A stretch of 64,000 nucleotides of DNA from Chaunax sp. Z400 (GCA_037577475.1 CM075186.1:29205334-29269333), one strand, 5' to 3'. Numbered from the stretch's first letter, positions 45,401 to 55,082 are shown. Numbers and translations are program-made. Notes: generated by a model not told the origin, from the sequence alone.

Positions 45401-48400
45401 ATGAAGATGATGAGAGGAAGAGCAGGTGATGAAGATGATGAGAGGAAGAGCAGGTGATGAAGATGATGAGGGGAAGAGCAGGTGATGAAGATGATGAGAG
45501 AGGAAGAGCAGGTGATGAAGATGATGAGAGGAAGAGCAGGTGATGAAGATGATGAGAGGAAGAGCAGGTGATGAAGATGATGAGAGGAAGAGCAGGTGAT
45601 GAAGATGATGAGAGGAAGAGCAGGTACTGTGACCAGTATAGGATCATTATAGAGTCATAATATTATTATTGTCTGACTATATTATTGTAACACATCTTAT
45701 ATTTATGTATGTAATTCAAATCCAAAATGATACAAACTCAAACACAAAGATGTAAAATAAGGTTTACAGAATTTCTCTTCATTAGTTTAATAGACTGACA
45801 GGAGACCAATGAGGAGTCAGAGATGAAGGACAGGAGGTGAATATAGAGAACCATTCCCTGAACATTTCACCTGAATCTCATGCATCACTGCTTGACAAAT
45901 CATTTATGCCACTGCTCATTGACATGATTTTAAAACTACTGTTATCTGATTTTTACCTGTCAAATGTCTTAAAATGTGTTTTACATAGAAATGAATAACC
46001 AAACATTTGGTGCGCACATAGCCTCTATCAGCACCTGTCACCGGGCCTAGAACCATTTCTAGGGGAAACGCTGAACTCTGACCAGAAACAGAGGTTTCAC
46101 CTGCTGACAATCATCAAATTACAATCTGTATGTATTTGAACATAATCCTAGATGTACATAGAATAAATATACATAAATGTACATAGAATCAAATTAAACA
46201 TTTAGATAGATAAAAACTGTACATTCTAAAACTACTTCATGAAGAAGTTAATATTTTTCTGACCTGTTTTAGGGAGACAGATGGTGAGGCAGGAAAAACT
46301 CCGGCAATGGCTGTATGACCTCCAACAACATAGAGACTATTCTGCAACTCAGCTGAACCATGGCCAAACCTGGAGGTGACAACACCCACATCATGTATGT
46401 GTGTGACTGTGTGAGTCTGTGTATAAGTGTGAGGGGCCAGCTGATAATAGTCTTTCAATAACATGGACCTCAAAGAAGATTCTTTACTGCCACATATGAG
46501 TCTTAGTACAACTCTCAGTTAGGCCTGGATTACTGCAGAAGTGACCAAATATAGGCTACATGCTTTTTATAGTGATGCACCACATGGATTGTTTTCTTCA
46601 GCCAATACTGATACCAATAATAATCTACTTCTCACGACTGACAACGATAAGATAACAGTTTTCACATTTTAAAAACAAGCTAACATGTACTTTAGGTGGA
46701 TAACAAACCCACTGTAAAGGTGCACATATCTACTGTATCTGTGTGTAGATGCTGTGCTTGTCCGGTAAATGACAGCACAATCTATGGAATATGATGCTTC
46801 TATCAGCTGAGAGCTGCTGGTTACCCAATCATCTATCAGTTCAGTATACTGTGCATCCATGGTTAGTTATGAGGGAGCACTCTGTAGCTCTGACATGACA
46901 GTGTGACCAATGAGTCCCTGATGTGGCCGAGGCAAAGATGGAGGAGTTTGTGACATGGATTAGAGTCACACTTCAGTTATTTTTTTATATTATCATTTAC
47001 ATGTATCTGATGGACCAAGCTGGCATCTTTTAAATGGAGGCACAGCACCACCTGCTGTTGTGGAAGGTCAGTGTCACAGTACATGTGAGGAAATCCTAGG
47101 ACATTATGAGGAAATACAAGGAAGTCTCACGATGGAAACATTGTGCTAAAAGCTGTGATGTCTTCTGTCTTTGAAGGCACATGCTGTAGTTGTTTCTGAA
47201 GCATGATCTATTAAGAATATGTTGTGCATATGTTTAGGCACATTTTGTATTTGCAAACCAAAATGAATTAGTTTGTTAATCATGCTCTGTATCTGTAAAC
47301 CACACTGTATTTGTTAGTGGATTCTATTGCATTTGTAAAACATGTTTTGTTTGTTTGTTCACTGTTCATTTTTTTCATATCATATTTGATTTTCTTTGTG
47401 TTTTTATTGCTTTCTGTTTTTAAAGATAATGGTTTTTTTTGCCTGTGCACTTTGAATTGTCTGGTCTAAATTGTGCTCTATAAAAAGCTGGCATGGCTTA
47501 CATGAGTGTGTGCCACTCATCATCCTACATGAATCTTTACCACACACATATTTGTAGCCCTCCAAATAAACTGACCTGAACATGAATGGTCATAAAGTAC
47601 TGAAGTGTGCTTGTTACTGTTTATTATGTGGTTCATGTGACAGATGTAACTCGCCTGGCTATCAGCATAGGTGCTCCTTTAGACCACTCTTCATGGACCG
47701 TGTCATAGATCCAGACATCTTTCGACACTCCGTTCTCTGACCCTCTTCCTCCCGTCACGTAAACCTTACAGCCGATGGCACATGCACTGAACTCCTTCCT
47801 GGGGCTGGGGAGGTCTGCCTTAGGTATGATCTCCTTGGCTTTGTGGTCAACCTAAAAATAGATCACACACAACGAACTTACAGGTTGTCAATGCAAAGGG
47901 AGCTAGAGATTTGTTTGAATTTGGGATCTGCAATGTTATACTGATGTAGCTTAATCTCTGACTCTAGTATTGGTCTTCTGATATTGGTTCATCTATAGTA
48001 TTTATGGATAAGGAAAACATGTAGCAGAGTGAATTTAAATGTCAAATTACATTCATTTCTTAGACTTTGACCCAACATACATTCACCAAGAACAATGTGG
48101 CTTTCTGTGTTCCTCAAGGGCACTGACATGGAAACATGGAAACACTGGAAATGAATCATCAACCTGCCAATTAATGGCCAGCCTTTTGTACCCCCTGAGC
48201 AGGAGCCTCCTCCAGATTTGAAATGAGGTTGTGATTGTATGGTATGCATCTTACATCCCAATTACATCAAGACATCATAAATGAAATGGCAGTGGATGGG
48301 TCTCAATTGGCTAATGCATTATGGAGACTCTTCAATGAATTAGACTGTGACAGCCCCACCCAAATGTCTTTCACCTGGTATATCTTGTCACACATGAAGG

Positions 48401-48522
48401 TCTGGCCTCCCAGGATGAGCAGTGTGTGTCCTGCTTTACGTGGTCGAGCACAGGAACTAGTCGCTACGCTGTCATTCTGAAGGATTTGCCTTTTACATCT
48501 CATTGCCTCTTCTACTATCGAC
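40193..48522 (-). CDS. ENC-family kelch protein, C-terminal five exons
   Basis: Five minus-strand exons splice in frame to about 326 residues that read as the kelch propeller of ectoderm-neural cortex (ENC1/KLHL25/ENC3-type) proteins, ending STWKHLPA and TAA. Kelch signatures seen: LLILGGQTFMCDKIY, VYVTGGRGSENGVSKDVW, FGHGSAELQNSLYVVGGH, LFVFGGATIHRDKASK, IFIMGGDTEF, LYVVGGYFGTQRCKTLDCYD. ENC proteins are ~590 residues; the missing ~260 N-terminal residues would hold the BTB and BACK domains, which recruit cullin-3 ubiquitin ligase in this family. They are not found upstream in the window, where a LINE begins at ~48600. Having introns in this part is notable because the ENC1 and KLHL25 coding regions are, as I recall, single-exon, so an ENC3-type paralogue is my best guess. 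Confidence 0.85.
41203..42894. repeat. TCTA/TCTG compound tetranucleotide array (1.7 kb)
   Basis: Almost pure tctg and tcta units in higher-order blocks (tctgtctgtctgtcatctat, ctattatctatc), in the last intron of the kelch gene. The 576-codon open frame over it (Leu/Ser/Cys/Ile/Tyr only) is an artefact of a 4-bp repeat read in a stop-free phase. Confidence 0.95.
43310..43453 (-). CDS. ENC-type kelch gene, exon (VERYDP…DKASK)
   Basis: 144 nt, phase 0 at both ends, acceptor ccgtctag/GTGG, donor TCCAAG/gttggt. Encodes one complete kelch blade segment. Confidence 0.85.
43454..44012. other. Kelch-gene intron, no exon seen; small palindromic repeat at its end
   Basis: No coding signal. At 43945-44015 aaaacatgtttttaaaaggg repeats about three times with an embedded palindrome (aaaacatgtttt). 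Confidence 0.55.
44146..45626. repeat. 30-bp purine-rich minisatellite (~50 copies)
   Basis: Unit gaggaagagcaggtgatgaa plus gatgatgaga, 30 bp, with 28-bp variants lacking one AG and a few gatgcag variants. It lies in a kelch-gene intron. Strong purine bias on the + strand. The 28-bp units shift frame, so the long frames on either strand are not real proteins. Confidence 0.95.
45627..46263. other. Kelch-gene intron remainder, nothing recognised
   Basis: AT-rich; no exon or repeat supported. Confidence 0.5.
46264..46369 (-). CDS. ENC-type kelch gene, exon (FGHGSAEL…SVSLKQ)
   Basis: 106 nt. Acceptor cacctccag/GTTT completes an Arg codon split with the preceding exon; donor AAACAG/gtcaga. Confidence 0.85.
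46370..47654. other. Kelch-gene intron, nothing recognised
   Basis: No open frame of note. A possible short interspersed repeat with tgcctgtgcactttgaattg and ctctataaaaagctgg lies at ~47440-47575, unassigned. Confidence 0.45.
47655..47851 (-). CDS. ENC-type kelch gene, exon (VDHKAKEII…APMLIA)
   Basis: 197 nt. Acceptor tatttttag/GTTG. The donor reads GCCAG/gcgagt: a GC-AG intron, because moving the cut to a GT would break the frame into the next exon. Sequence matches the family over its whole length. Confidence 0.85.
48375..48522 (-). CDS. ENC-type kelch gene, most 5' exon seen
   Basis: 148 nt. Acceptor ctctctgcag/GTCG, donor TACCAG/gtgaaa. Encodes the end of BACK (IVEEAMRCKRQIL) and the first kelch strand (CARPRKAGHTLLILGGQ). 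Confidence 0.83.
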
Positions 48523-48612
48523 CTGCAGAGAGGAGTTCAAACATTTAGTGAGGTGATGGCACATTTGTCTGATAACCACTAAAAAGTTGCCATTTCTATT
48601 GGTGTTCAGGTC

Positions 48613-48858
48613 TACGTTAAAGAGAGTTTCAATTTGATGTAACTGACGGTGAGACTTTTACTGCTTCTGCAGGTCAGTCTACTAATGTAACTATAGAAAA
48701 AGCTGTGATTGTTTCTACACCTCAGCCTGTTGCTGCAGGTCATAATGATATGGAGGAGAAAATGGATCAGGGACAGGCTGGTGTTTCTGGGCAGCAGGCT
48801 GAGCTGCTGCAGGCTGCTGTGGGAAACAGTCAGATGACTGACATGGACTATCTGTCAG
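48613..48858 (+). pseudogene. Tx1 LINE ORF1, 5' fragment
   Basis: Open from a TAA at ~48610: FQFDVTDGETFTASAGQ … QAELLQAAVGNSQMTDMDYLS. Runs directly into the GTCAG target site of the Gmr1 insertion and resumes at 55083. Confidence 0.65.
48854..48858 (+). repeat. Target-site duplication, left (GTCAG)
   Basis: GTCAG just before the 5' LTR; the identical GTCAG follows the 3' LTR at 55078-55082. Confidence 0.9.
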
Positions 48859-49146
48859 TGTGAAGGAGCGGGTCTGACGCTAATAGCGGGCAGCACACAG
48901 CCACACACACCAAACATTTCCACGTTTCCCCCCCCGTCAAAAATCGGACCAAATCAGTTTTTCCCTCTCTCCCTCTGTTGCGCAGCTGAGGGTGCACACT
49001 CGGTTGTACAGTTTAAAAGAAGCATACATACATACACACATATACAATTACACACCGTACATATCACATACTCACCAGGGCATCGTGGTTATGTTGGCCA
49101 AACCGTGCCCAAATGTTTGGCGCCTTTAAAACGGGATATCCCGCAT

Positions 49147-49163
49147 TGACGTCACATCACGTG
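49147..49163 (+). promoter_or_regulatory. CRE palindrome and CACGTG E-box in the LTR
   Basis: TGACGTCA (49147-49154) followed by CACGTG (49158-49163). The same pair is kept in the 3' LTR at 54571-54587. Both are perfect palindromic sites for bZIP and bHLH factors. Confidence 0.55.
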
Positions 49164-49369
49164 ACGCCACGATTGAATCTTTTTCTTTATTATAATTATT
49201 TCTGTTACTGAATCACATGTGTTGGTGATGTGCATAAACGCTTGAAGTGGGGGTTATTTTCTTGAATTTACAAGAGGTACATTTGCTTGGAAGGAAGTGT
49301 GTAGCAGGGAAAATAAGGTAAAAGGGTAAATTGTATCATACTCTGGACTCCTGGGCGGGGCTAGCCACA

Positions 49370-49375
49370 TATAAA
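49370..49375 (+). promoter_or_regulatory. TATA box, Gmr1 5' LTR
   Basis: TATAAA preceded by a GC-rich gggcggggc box (~49353-49361), then AATAAA ~200 bases later. Confidence 0.65.
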
Positions 49376-49659
49376 GGAGGCTGCCTCAGGCCCGGGGGGG
49401 AGGGGCAGTGTGGTTGGAGACAGAGCAGGTAACAGCATATCGAGTGTTTGAAATTGTCGGATTATATTGTGAACAATTTGAGTTACTGAGGAACTCAGTC
49501 TTTTGTTTTGTAAATACTTTTCTGAAATTGCTAGGTTAAATTGTCTGGACATTTATTTTTGTTTTGCACTTGTAAATAAACGGCACCAAAGATATTCTTG
49601 TGACTACGCCATCGTTTTTGCCTCTTTGGAGGAGTTTTGAAGTAGAACCCCGCGACAAT

Positions 49660-49677
49660 TGGTGTCAGAAGTGGGAT
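49660..49677 (+). promoter_or_regulatory. Gmr1 primer-binding site
   Basis: TGGTGTCAGAAGTGGGAT two bases after the LTR. Its last two bases are the first two of the ORF's ATG (49676-49678), so priming site and start codon overlap. Confidence 0.75.
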
Positions 49678-52600
49678 GGCTAGTCGAAAGAAGAATATTA
49701 TCCGGCCGCAAAGGCTGCGCACGGGTCTGCGGTCTCAGCGCAGCGGAGAGCAGGAAGAAGAGGGGGCCTCCGCCAGTGCAGACCCAGCTTGGGAGACCGT
49801 ACCTCCCTCATCATCGGAGGATGAGTATGAGAAAGGCAAGTACCGGACATCCCCAGCCGCTGGTACAGCATCAGAGGGCGGACATGGGGGAGAACTGTTC
49901 CACATGTTGAGAGACTTCTTGACAATGCAGCAAAGGCGAGAAGAGGGCCTGCTGGCCGAGCTCAGGGGTCTGAGAGCCGCTCTTCCACAGGCTGACATGG
50001 TGCCTCAACCTGACATCCATCCACGTCAGGGGGTTTCACAAGCACCACCTGCGCTCAACTTGCGAGATGCCGCTGCAACTCCAACCTCAGTGACAGTGGG
50101 CAGTCCCAGACTAGAACTGCCAACACCAGCACCACCACGTGTGCACCGGAGTACACGAGCAGAGCCGCCATCATTCCAGCTTCAAGACTCGGGAGCCAGA
50201 CCAGAGCCAGGGCAAGAATGGAGAAAATATTCTGAGCCAAAAATCCCACAATATCAAAGTGGTGAGGACATTGAGAACTATTTATTACGTTTTGAGCGTA
50301 TTGCTAAAATGTGGAAATGGCCAGAGAGTGAGTGGGCATGCAGACTCGTTCCACTGCTATCGGGGAAGGCGTTGGAGGCCTACACTGCAATGGATGAGGA
50401 GAGAGCCCACTGTTACCCAGACTTGAAGGAGGCACTGCTGACCAAGTTCGACATCTCCCCAGAGACGTACCGTCAGCAGTTTCAATCAACTACAGTACCA
50501 CCTGGTGAGAACCCCACCGAGACCTACCACCGCCTGAAGAGCCTGTATCGACGCTGGATATGGCCTGAGCAACACCGCAAGGAGGAGATTGGGGAGGCCA
50601 TCATTTTGGAGCAGCTTCTTCGGATACTACCCTTCGAGGTGAGGACGTGGGTGAAGGAGCATGAGCCAGAGGAGGGGCTTGCTGCTGCTAAGCTGGCGCT
50701 ACAGTACCTCAACGCTCGGAGAGGGGGTCCAGCTCCACGTTCCACCAGTACAGCACATCGACCAACACCCCAGCTGCCCCAGACCAGGTATACAAAGAGA
50801 GAGAACAGCCAGGAGGCTGCAGGTAACACCAGCACCCCAACCAACCAACGAGCATATGGTAAGGACTTTGTTTGTTTCTACTGCCAGCAGCCAGGCCACA
50901 AAGCTTCTGTGTGTCCCATACACAAAGCTAAGGTCACAGGCGCTTGCAATGCACCCCGATTAGAGGTGGTATCTGCCAGGAAGGAGGATAAGAGTGCTCA
51001 GCACTATAAGACTGTGATTGTGAATGGACAGCATGTTACGGCTTTGTTGGACACTGGTAGCGTCATGACCCTTGTTAAACAAAATCTGGTTCCAGTGGGC
51101 AGTATTGACTACAGCAGACAAACAGACATTTTGTGTGTGCATGGGGATGAGCACCCCTATCCAACAGCGGATCTAACTGTGAACATTGATGAACAGCCTT
51201 ACCTGTTGACTGTTGGGGTGGTAGAAAACCTGCCGGTTGATGCTATTCTGGGAAGAGACTTACCTGTTCTCATGCACTTGCTGCAGGAAAATGAACTGCC
51301 AGAAACTGACTGTGGGGAAATTAGAGGGGGCACGGTGAATGTTACATGTACGGTGGTTACTCGGGCCAGTGCTAAAGCAGGTGTCCAACCACTCCCAGAC
51401 CTCGACAGTAGTCTGTGTGAGGGTGGCACTAAGGGGCCAAGAAAATCCCGTCGCCAATGCCGCTTTGAGAAGCAGCTAAGGCCAACAGAACCAGAAAAAA
51501 GGTCTTTGATGGAAGATAAATTTGGGGAAGTACCTGAAAACATTTCTGTGTTGCAGAGGGAAGATGAAACCTTGAACAAGTTGTTTGCTAAGGTGGGGAA
51601 GGAGACAAATGAGAACTGTGTGGGGAAAGAGAGGTTCATTGTTGATAAAGATGTGTTATACTGTGTGAACGATGACCTCAGACGCTTGGTAATCCCTAAT
51701 GGTTGTAGACCACTTGTCATGCACCTGGCACACACAGTTCCCTGGGCCGGACACCTCGGCCGCCACAAAACCTATCTACGCGTCGGTTCACGTTTTTATT
51801 GGCCCTCCATGTACACAGACATTCAGAAATATTGCACCACATGCCCCACATGTCAGAAAACAGGCGCTGTCCGAAAGTCTGATCGAGCTTTTCTGCTGCC
51901 ACTTCCTGTCATTTCTACTCCCTTTCGCAGGATTGTCATGGACATTGTGGGCCCTCTGGTGAAAAGCAGCGGCGGTCACCAGTACATTCTGGTGGTGTGT
52001 GACTATGCCACCCGGTTTCCAGAGGCCTTCCCCCTGCGCACCATTACTGCTCCCACTGTCCTGCGTGCGTTGATTCAACTGTTCTCCAGAGTGGGGATAC
52101 CGGATGAGATCCTTACTGACCAGGGTACCAACTTCACCTCCAGGTTGATGCAGCTCTTCCAGAAGCAACTCGGTATCTCAGCGATTAAAACTACCCCTTA
52201 CCACCCACAGACTGATGGTCTCGTCGAAAGATTCAACCAGACACTTAAAAAGATGCTCCAGAAGTTTGTGGATGACACCGGTAAGGACTGGGATCACTGG
52301 CTGCCATTTTTGCTGTTTGCCTACCGGGAAGTTCCCCAGGCTTCAACAGGTTTCTCCCCATTCGAGCTGCTATATGGGTGGGAGGTACAGGGACCATTAG
52401 ATCTCCTCCGCAAGGGCTGGGATGGCCATTCCACCACATCAAGCAACAAGAAGGTGGTACAATTTGTGCTGGAGATGCGGGATCGGTTGGCACAATACCA
52501 GGAGAAGGCAGAGGTCAACCTGCGTGAGGCACAGAAAACCCAGAAGACCTGGTATGACCAACAGGCTCGGCACCGTGAGTTCCAACCTGGCCAGAAAGTC

Positions 52601-54301
52601 CTGTTGCTTCTTCCTTCCTCCAACAGCAAGCTCTTGGCAAAGTGGCAAGGACCATACGTCATCACCCGCAAAATGGGCCCGGTCACCTATGAGGTCCACC
52701 ACCCTGAGAAGAAAAAAACAAAACAGACTTACCATGTGAACCTGCTGAAAGAGTGGAAGGAGCGTCAAATCCAGGCTTCAGGCCAGGTTCTGCTGGTGAG
52801 GAAGGTGGACCTAGAAGAGGAAGCAGAGATGGGACCCAAAACACGGGATGTGACTGTTTTCCCTTTGCTGACACATCTTGTTTCAGAGCAAGTCACACAG
52901 CTTCACCAGGTGTTTCAGGAAGCTCCATCGCTCTTCAATGCCAGCCCAGGTAAAACTAACCTTGTTAAGCATGTCATCCGCCTAAAAGATGGACAGCCAA
53001 TACGCCAACGCCCTTACCGTGTCCCACAACAGCTAGTGGAAAAGCTGCAAGAAGAGGTGGAGGAAATGTTGAAGCTTGGTGTGATCGAGCCTTCCAACTC
53101 TGAGTGGTGCAGTCCAGTGGTTATCGTTCCCAAGAAGGATGGGACACTCCGGATATGCATGGACTTCAGGAAGCTCAACTCCATCTCAGAGTTTGATGCC
53201 TACCCGATGCCAAGAATTGACGACCTCCTGGAGAAGATAGGAGCAGCCCAGTACATCACCACCCTTGATCTGTGTAAGGGGTACTGGCAAGTGCCACTGC
53301 AGGAGTCCTGCCGACCATATACAGCGTTCAGAACCTCAGCTGGACTGTACCAGTTCACTGTGATGCCATTTGGACTCCATGGAGCACCAGCCACCTTCCA
53401 GAGGTTGATGGACCGAGTCCTACAGGGTTGTGATCACTGCAGCTCAGCTTACCTGGATGATGTAGTGATCTTCAGCAACACTTGGGCCGAGCATCTCAAG
53501 CACCTATCACTGGTCTTGGGAAAAATCCAGAAGGCTGGCTTAACATTAAACCCTTCGAAATGTGAGTGGGCACGGCAGGAGACACGATACCTGGGTTACC
53601 AACTAGGACGAGGAGAGGTGCGACCACAAGTGGATAAGGTGGAAGCTATCCAAAACTGCCCTCGACCTCGGACCAAGAAGGAGGTACGGTCCTTCCTTGG
53701 ATTAGCTGGTTGGTACAGAAGGTTTGTGCCCCAGTTTGCCACCATTGCAGCCCCACTCACAGCACTGACGAGCAAGGACCAGAGGAACCCAGTGACCTGG
53801 TCAGATGACTGTGAAAGAGCCTTCAGTACTCTAAAAGCACATCTCTGTTCATCTCCTGTTCTCAAAAGTCCGGACTTTAATAAAAGACATCTAGTACAGG
53901 TGGATGCATCTGCAGTGGGACTTGGAGCAGTCCTGGCCCAAGGTGAACCAGGAGAGGAACAGCCAGTCCTGTACCTGAGTCGTAAACTGCAGCCACGGGA
54001 AACCAGATACTCCACGGTGGAGAAAGAGGGGCTGGCCATTAAATGGGCATTGGAGAGTCTTCGGTACTATTTGCTGGGACGAGAGTTTGATCTGGAAACT
54101 GACCACAGAGCTCTCACCTGGATCAACTCCATGAAGGACCAGAACAGCCGCCTATCCCGATGGTACCTCTCCCTCCAGCCTTTCAGGTTCAATGTCCGGC
54201 ACCGATCAGGCAAAGCCAATGTGGTAGCAGACTACCTTTCTAGGCTGCCGCACATCGCCAGCCTCCGGGAGGAGGGGGATGATGTGAAGGAGCGGGTCTG
54301 A
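49676..54301 (+). CDS. Gmr1 gag-pol polyprotein (1541 aa)
   Basis: One uninterrupted frame. Approximate residues: acidic N-terminus 20-60; SCAN-like capsid region 185-350 (IPQYQSGEDIENYLLRFER, YPDLKEALLTKFD); CCHC knuckle CFYCQQPGHKASVC ~400-414; protease LLDTGS ~457; integrase zinc-finger region with H…H and CTTCPTC ~685-727; integrase core with D in MDIVGPL ~753, D in LTDQGTNF ~813 and E in GLVERFNQ ~849. Then the GPY-type KWQGPYVI ~990; RT with VPKKDGTLRICMDFRKLN ~1153 and YLDDVVIF ~1258; RNase H VDASAVGLGAV ~1407 and TDHRALTWI ~1474. All catalytic residues I looked for are present. Integrase before RT resembles Ty1/copia order but the sequences are Ty3/gypsy. The stop lies 19 bases inside the 3' LTR. 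No frameshift separates gag from pol. Confidence 0.93.
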   Translation: MASRKKNIIRPQRLRTGLRSQRSGEQEEEGASASADPAWETVPPSSSEDEYEKGKYRTSPAAGTASEGGHGGELFHMLRDFLTMQQRREEGLLAELRGLRAALPQADMVPQPDIHPRQGVSQAPPALNLRDAAATPTSVTVGSPRLELPTPAPPRVHRSTRAEPPSFQLQDSGARPEPGQEWRKYSEPKIPQYQSGEDIENYLLRFERIAKMWKWPESEWACRLVPLLSGKALEAYTAMDEERAHCYPDLKEALLTKFDISPETYRQQFQSTTVPPGENPTETYHRLKSLYRRWIWPEQHRKEEIGEAIILEQLLRILPFEVRTWVKEHEPEEGLAAAKLALQYLNARRGGPAPRSTSTAHRPTPQLPQTRYTKRENSQEAAGNTSTPTNQRAYGKDFVCFYCQQPGHKASVCPIHKAKVTGACNAPRLEVVSARKEDKSAQHYKTVIVNGQHVTALLDTGSVMTLVKQNLVPVGSIDYSRQTDILCVHGDEHPYPTADLTVNIDEQPYLLTVGVVENLPVDAILGRDLPVLMHLLQENELPETDCGEIRGGTVNVTCTVVTRASAKAGVQPLPDLDSSLCEGGTKGPRKSRRQCRFEKQLRPTEPEKRSLMEDKFGEVPENISVLQREDETLNKLFAKVGKETNENCVGKERFIVDKDVLYCVNDDLRRLVIPNGCRPLVMHLAHTVPWAGHLGRHKTYLRVGSRFYWPSMYTDIQKYCTTCPTCQKTGAVRKSDRAFLLPLPVISTPFRRIVMDIVGPLVKSSGGHQYILVVCDYATRFPEAFPLRTITAPTVLRALIQLFSRVGIPDEILTDQGTNFTSRLMQLFQKQLGISAIKTTPYHPQTDGLVERFNQTLKKMLQKFVDDTGKDWDHWLPFLLFAYREVPQASTGFSPFELLYGWEVQGPLDLLRKGWDGHSTTSSNKKVVQFVLEMRDRLAQYQEKAEVNLREAQKTQKTWYDQQARHREFQPGQKVLLLLPSSNSKLLAKWQGPYVITRKMGPVTYEVHHPEKKKTKQTYHVNLLKEWKERQIQASGQVLLVRKVDLEEEAEMGPKTRDVTVFPLLTHLVSEQVTQLHQVFQEAPSLFNASPGKTNLVKHVIRLKDGQPIRQRPYRVPQQLVEKLQEEVEEMLKLGVIEPSNSEWCSPVVIVPKKDGTLRICMDFRKLNSISEFDAYPMPRIDDLLEKIGAAQYITTLDLCKGYWQVPLQESCRPYTAFRTSAGLYQFTVMPFGLHGAPATFQRLMDRVLQGCDHCSSAYLDDVVIFSNTWAEHLKHLSLVLGKIQKAGLTLNPSKCEWARQETRYLGYQLGRGEVRPQVDKVEAIQNCPRPRTKKEVRSFLGLAGWYRRFVPQFATIAAPLTALTSKDQRNPVTWSDDCERAFSTLKAHLCSSPVLKSPDFNKRHLVQVDASAVGLGAVLAQGEPGEEQPVLYLSRKLQPRETRYSTVEKEGLAIKWALESLRYYLLGREFDLETDHRALTWINSMKDQNSRLSRWYLSLQPFRFNVRHRSGKANVVADYLSRLPHIASLREEGDDVKERV
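54267..54282 (+). promoter_or_regulatory. Polypurine tract
   Basis: gggaggagggggatga directly before the 3' LTR, still inside the ORF. It primes plus-strand synthesis in LTR elements. Confidence 0.75.
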
Positions 54302-55077
54302 CGCTAATAGCGGGCAGCACACAGCCACACACACCAAACATTTCCACGTTCCCCCCCCCGTCAAAAATCGGACCAAATCAGTTATTCCCTCTCTCCCTCT
54401 GTTGCGCAGCTGAGGGTGCACACTCGGTTGTACAGTTTAAAAGAAGCATACATACATACACACATATACAATTACACACCGTACATATCACATACTCACC
54501 AGGGCATCGTGGTTATGTTGGCCAAACCGTGCCCAAATGTTTGGCGCCTTTAAAACGGGATATCCCGCATTGACGTCACATCACGTGACGCCACGATTGA
54601 ATCTTTTTCTTTATTATAATTATTTCTGTTACTGAATCACATGTGTTGGTGATGTGCATAAACGCTTGAAGTGGGGGTTATTTTCTTGAATTTACAAGAG
54701 GTACATTTGCTTGGAAGGAAGTGTGTAGCAGGGAAAATAAGGTAAAAGGGTAAATTTTATCATACTCTGGACTCCTGGGCGGGGCTAGCCACATATAAAG
54801 GAGGCTGCCTCAGGCCCGGGGCGGAGAGTGTGGTTGGAGACAGAGCAGGTAACAGGGTATCGAGTGTTTGAAATTGTCGGATTATATTGTGAACAATTTG
54901 AGTTACTGAGGAACTCAGTCTTTTGTTTTGTAAATACTTTTCTGAAATTGCTAGGTTAAATTGTCTGGACATTTATTTTTGTTTTGCACTTGTAAATAAA
55001 CGGCACCAAAGATATTCTTGTGACTACGCCATCGTTTTTGCCTCTTTGGAGGAGTTTTGAAGGAGAACCCCGCGACA
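54283..55077 (+). mobile_element. Gmr1 3' LTR
   Basis: TGTGAAGG … CGCGACA, 795 bp, matching the 5' LTR nearly throughout. TATAAA at 54794-54799, AATAAA at 54995-55000. The gag-pol stop codon (54299-54301) lies in it. Confidence 0.92.
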
Positions 55078-55082
55078 GTCAG
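55078..55082 (+). repeat. Target-site duplication, right (GTCAG)
   Basis: Matches 48854-48858. Confidence 0.9.

Larger units (their letters stand above)
48859..49657 (+). mobile_element. Gmr1 5' LTR
   Basis: TGTGAAGG … CGCGACA, 799 bp. TATA box at 49370, AATAAA at 49575-49580, CRE and E-box near 49150. Confidence 0.92.
48859..55077 (+). mobile_element. Gmr1-type Ty3/gypsy retrotransposon, near-intact
   Basis: 5' LTR, primer-binding site, one 1541-codon ORF, polypurine tract, 3' LTR, 5-bp target duplication. Integrase precedes RT, the hallmark of Gmr1-like elements within Ty3/gypsy. The two LTRs differ by about six substitutions and one short indel cluster over ~795 bp, so insertion was recent. 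Inserted into ORF1 of a Tx1 LINE. Confidence 0.93.

Noticed and set aside
44013..45647. 544-codon minus-strand frame and several plus-strand frames of Asp/Glu/Arg
   Set aside because: They are readings of a 30-bp minisatellite whose 28-bp variants shift frame; it lies in an intron of the kelch gene.
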